Part shown: one piece after another, positions 13,401 to 19,400 of the stretch
How positions within the stretch are numbered: position 1 is the first letter of the stretch
Layout of the letters: every line of letters begins with the position of its first letter
Assembly: GCA_031385545.1 (NCBI GenBank)
Contig: JANNBN010000042.1
Location: 1 to 46,575, forward strand
Source of the DNA: JANNBN01 sp031385545
GTDB lineage: Bacteria > Actinomycetota > Acidimicrobiia > Acidimicrobiales > JANYDT01
Direction: 5' to 3'
DNA length: 46,575 nucleotides
The notes under the pieces: generated by a model
What the model saw: only the letters and a program-made list of their open reading frames with translations
Database searches by the model: none
What the model was told of the DNA's origin: nothing
Translations under genes and position numbers: made by a program

Positions 13401-16400
13401 ACCGTCAGCGCCTCAGCAACCGGCACACTCGCAAACACCGCGACCATCACCGCGCCGAGCGGCGTCACAGACCCAACCGCAACCAACAACACCGCCATCG
13501 ATACTGACACGGTCCAGGTGACACCAGATCTGGCAATCACGAAGACCGACGGATCCGGCTCGTCTGTCCCCGGCGGGTCGATCACGTACACGATCATCGT
13601 CACGAACGCAGGCCCGTCCACCGCCGCGGGCGCAACCGTTACCGACACCCTGCCAGCCTTGTTGACCGGGGCCACCTGGACCTGTACGCCGAGTTCTGGA
13701 GCAACGTGCCCGGCTTCCGGATCCGGGTCGATCAACGCAGTTGTCACGGTGCCCGTCGGAGGCAACGTCACGTTCACGCTGGTTGCATCGATCTCACCGA
13801 CCGGTTCGGGTTCCCTTGTCAACACCGCAACGGTGGCCGCTCCCGCCGGTGCGACCGACCCGAACACGACGAACAACACCGCGACCGATACCAACACACT
13901 TGGCCCGATCGCTGATCTGTCGATCACCAAGACCGACGGTGCGGTTGTCGAAGTGCAGAACACCCCCGTCACCTACACGATCGTGGTGTCGAACAATGGA
14001 CCGTCGACAGCAACAGCTGCAACGGTCACCGACACGCTCCCCGTCATTTTGTCTGGTGCGACGTGGAGCTGCGCTGCAACCGCAGGGTCGACCTGCACCG
14101 CATCCGGGACCGGAAGTATCGCCGACACAATCACGGTGCTCAATGGCGGAAGTGCCACCTACACACTCACCGCCAATATCGCGGCTGGCGCCACTGGCAA
14201 CCTCACGAACACCGCATCGGTCGCCGCTGCGTCGGGAACCACCGATCCGACGAGCTCGAACAACTCAGCAACCGATACCGACGCATTGCAACAGACAGCC
14301 AACCTGTCGATCACCAAGACCGACGGCACCTCGACCCGAATCCCTGGCAGCACCGTCACGTACACCATCACCGCGTCGAACTCAGGACCCGCCTCGGTGA
14401 CGGGAGCGACGGTCACAGACAACCTCCCTGCCTCGTTGACAGCTGCATCGTGGACGTGCTTTGCAACTGCTGGCTCCTCGTGCGCGGCGAGCGGAACGGG
14501 CAGCATCAGCGACAGCGTGAACCTGCTTGCCAGCGGCAATGCCACGTACACCCTGACGGCAACGATCCTCGCCAGCGCCCGTGGCACACTCAGCAACACA
14601 GCGACGATCACGCCCCCAGTCGGCACAACTGATCCGGTGGCGAGCAACAACACCTCGACGGACAACAGCACGCTGACACCGCGCGCCGATCTTGGAGTCA
14701 GCAAGACCGACGGCGCCGCAATCGAAATTCCCGGCACGTCAGTCACCTACACAATCGTCGTGTCGAACGCAGGACCATCGACCGCAGTCAACGCCACCGT
14801 CGCGGACACGCTCCCCGCATCGCTGACAACTGCCACATGGACGTGTGCTCCATCGGCCGGATCATCGTGTGGCGCATCCGGTGCCGGGAACATCACCGAC
14901 ACGATCTCGTTACTGGTCGGTGGCACAGCGACATACACGCTCACTGCCACGATTGCGGCGGCCACCACTGGGTCGCTGACGAACACCGCAACGGTCACCG
15001 CGCCAAGCGGCACAACGGACCCGTCAGCTGCCAACAACACGGCGAGCGACACCGACACGTTGTCGCCAACGGCTGATCTTGCAGTCACCAAGACCGACGG
15101 CACCACATCGGCAACGCCTGGCGGGCCGGTGACCTACTCGGTCGTCGTGACCAACAACGGCCCGTCGAACGTCATCGGTGCAACCGTCGCAGACGCGCTT
15201 CCCGCCACGCTGTCTTCGGCGATCTGGAGCTGCACCCCTTCGGCCGGTTCCACCTGCACGGCAAGCGGCAACGGTGACATTGCGGACACCATCAACCTCG
15301 CCGTGGGCGGAACTGCGACGTACTCCCTGACCGCAACGATCGGCGCGTCGGCAACGGGCACGTTGGCGAACACGGCAACGGTCGGTGCTCCGTCTGCGGT
15401 CACCGACCCGACCGCCGCCAATAACACCGCAACCGACACCGACACGCTCGGCATCACTGCAGACCTGTCGATCACAAAAACCGACAGCGCTGCGACCGAG
15501 ACTCCCGGCACCACCGTCACCTACACGATTGTTGCTGCGAACGCCGGACCATCGAACGTCGTCGGCGCGACAATCGCAGACACGCTCCCAGCGTCGCTGT
15601 CCGCGGCAACCTGGACGTGCGCAGCATCCAGCGGCTCGACGTGCACCGGCACCGGAACCGGTTCGATCGTCGACACGATCAGTCTGTTGTCCGGCGGTGT
15701 TGCCACCTACATGCTCACTGCGACGATCAGCGCAGCAGCAACCGGCACGCTGTCGAACTCAGCATCGATCACCCCACCGTCCGGCGTCAGTGACCCCACG
15801 GGTGCCAACAACACGGCGACCGACAGCAACACCCTCAACCCGCAGGCCGACCTAGCTGTCACCAAGACCGACGGCGCGACCTCCGAGATCCCCGGCACGT
15901 CAGTCAGCTACACGATCGTCGCCACGAACAACGGACCGTCCTCCGTCACGGGCGCATCGGTCACCGACACACTCCCTGTCGCCCTCACCGGAGCAACGTG
16001 GACGTGCTTCGCCTCTGCCGGGTCCACCTGCGCGGCATCGGGCAGCGGCAACATCGCCGACGCAGTCACCCTCGTGCCAGGCGGCACCGCGACGTACACA
16101 CTCACCGCAACCATCAGCGCCGGGGCAACGGGCACGCTCTCGAACACTGCCACCGTCACGCCGCCGATTGGAGTCACCGACCCGACGGCCAGCAACAACA
16201 GCGCAACGGACTCGGACTCGCTCGGCGCAACAGCGGATCTGCGGATCGTCAAGACCGACGGCGCAACTTCCGAAACACCGGGGACCAGCGTCGTCTACAC
16301 GATCGTGGCCACCAACATCGGTCCTTCGGATGTGCTCGGCGCAACCGTCTTCGATACCCTCCCATCCTCGCTGAGTGCAGCGACCTGGACCTGTACAGCT

Positions 16401-19400
16401 TCATCTGGCTCGACCTGCTCAGCCTCCGGCTCGGGTTCGATCGCTGACGCCGTGAGCCTGCCTTCCGGCAGCGCAGCCACTTACACGCTCACCGCAACCA
16501 TCAGCAGCGCAGCAACGGGGTCGCTGGTCAACACAGCCACGATTGCGGCCCCGACGGGAGTGACGGACCCGATCGGTTCGAACAACTTGTCGTCGGACAC
16601 CGACACCCTCGTCGCCCAGGCAGACCTGTCCATCAGCAAGACCGACTCGGCCGCGACCGAAACACCGGGCACCACCGTCACTTACACGATCGTCGCCACG
16701 AACAACGGTCCTTCGGATGTGGTTGGCGCAACCGTCGCCGACACGCTTCCTGCATCGCTGACCGGAGCGACATGGACGTGTGCACCAACGGTCGGTTCGT
16801 CATGCGCTGCGGCGTCGGGTTCAGGCAGCATCACCACCACGGTGAACCTGCTGGCAGGTGGCGCCGCCACGTACACGCTCACAGCCAACGTCAACGCGTC
16901 AGCTTCGGGTTCGCTGTCCAACACTGCGACCGTGGCAGCTCCGTCCGGTGTCACCGACCCGACAGGCGCCAACAACAGCGCAACCGATACCGACACGCTC
17001 GCGCCATCGGCCAACCTCTCGATCGTCAAGACCGACGGTTCCACAACCGAGGTTCCGGGCACCACCGTCACGTACACGATCACCGCAACCAACAGCGGCC
17101 CGTCTGCTGTCACCGGTGCGACCGTCACCGACACGCTCGCAGGAGTACTGACCGCCGCCACGTGGACCTGCTCGGCATCGGCCGGCGCGTCGTGCGGAGC
17201 CCCGAGTGGGACCGGGTCGATCGCCGACACCGTGAACCTTTCCTCCGGCGCATCGGTGACTTACCTCCTGACAGCGACAATCTCGCCGAGCGCGTCCGGT
17301 TCTTTGGCCAACTCGGCATCGGTGGCTGTGCCAAGCGGGGTTGTTGATCCGATCATCAGCAACAATTCGTCGACAGACACCGACACACTTGTCCGCACCG
17401 CTGACCTGGCCATCACCAAGACCGACGGCTCATCCGGCGAAGTACCAGGTACGTCGGTCACGTACATCCTTGTCGCCAGCAACAACGGCCCGTCGAACGT
17501 GATCGGCGCAACCGTCGCCGATACGCTGCCCGCCTCCCTCACCGGCGCGACCTGGACCTGTTCCGCATCGGCCGGCTCCACGTGCGCCGGATCAGGGAGC
17601 GGCAGCATCTCCGATGTCGTCACGCTTCCCGTCGCCGGGTCTGTCACGTACACGTTGACAGCCACCGTCAGCCCGAGCGCAACAGGTTCGCTGGTGAACA
17701 CGGCAACCGTTGCGGTGCCGAGCGGGGTTGTCGATCCGACCGGAGCGAACAACGCCGCAACCGACACCGACACGCTTAACCCGACTGCAGACCTGTCCGT
17801 CACAAAGTCCGACGGGATTGCCACCGAAACCCCAGGGACGACCGTGGCGTACACGATCGTCGCCACGAACAACGGTCCTTCCAATGTCGCAGGTGCCACT
17901 GTCGTCGACACGCTCCCCGCATCGCTGAGCGCGGCGACCTGGACATGCGCCGCGTCACCCGGTTCAACCTGCACGGCTTCGGGGTCCGGCAGCATCGGTG
18001 ACACCGTCTCGCTGTTGTCCGGCGGAGCGGCCACCTACACGCTCACCGCCACGATTTCCGGGAACGCAACCGGGTCACTGGTCAATACCGTCACGGTTTC
18101 CGCTCCTAGCGGCGTGACCGACCCAACCGGCACGAACAACACCGCTACGGACACCGACACGCTCACACCGACTGCTGACCTCACGATCACCAAGACCGAC
18201 GGGACGACCGTCGAGGTGCCAGGCACATCGGTCACCTACACCATCGTCGCAACCAACACCGGGCCGTCCAACGTCACCGGCGCAACCATCACCGACACGC
18301 TCCCCGCATCCCTCGTCGGCGCAGTGTGGAGCTGCGTTGCGTCGTCCGGCTCGAGCTGTACTGCAAGCGGCTCCGGCAACATCAACGACACGGTCAACCT
18401 GTTGTCCGGTGGCACTGCCACATACACACTGACCGCAACCATCAGCGCATCGGCAACCGGCTCGTTGGTCAACGTCGCTTCGGTCACGGCACCGAGCGGT
18501 GTGACGGACAACGCGCTGGCCAACAACAGCGCTTCCGATACCGATGGCCTTGGAACCACCGCCGATCTTTCGGTCACAAAGACTGACGGGACCGGCGTCG
18601 AAGTGCCAGGTACATCGGTGACCTACACCATCGTCGCCGCCAACGCCGGGCCATCGAATGTCAACGGAGCTTCCGTCAACGACACCCTTGCATCGTCGCT
18701 CGTCGGCGCTTCGTGGACGTGTGTCGCTGCGTCGGGCTCGACGTGTGCCGCATCCGGTAGCGGCAGCATCAACGACACCATCAACCTGCTCGCAGGTGGA
18801 ACTGCGACGTACACGCTCACGGCAACCATCAGCGCCAGCGCCACCGGTTCGCTGATCAACACGGCTTCGATCACTGCACCGAGCGGCGTGACGGACCCGA
18901 CCAGCGCCAACAACTCCGCGACGGACACAGACGGGCTCGGGTCGACCGCCGACCTGATGATCACGAAGTCAGATGCGGCCACCTCCGAGGTGCCTGGCAC
19001 GTCGGTCACCTACACGATCGTGGCGACCAACATTGGACCATCAGCCGTTGCCGGAGCGACCGTCACCGATGCACTTCCAGCTGTCCTCACCGGCGCCACT
19101 TGGTCATGCGCAGCCTCGTCGGGTTCAAGCTGCTCTGCGTCGGGAACCGGCAGCATCGGCGACACGGTCACCCTGCTCCCTGGCGGCACCGCCACGTACA
19201 CCCTGACGGCGGCAATCGACCCGTCAGCCACAGGCTCGCTCGCCAACACCGCAGCCATCGCTGCGCCGAGCGGCGTGACGGACCCGTCCGCCACGAACAA
19301 CTCGGCCACCGACACCGACACGCTCGGCGGATCGGCTGATCTGCGGATCACGAAGACGGACGGCTCCAGCACCGCAGTCCCGGGAACCGTCGTGACCTAC

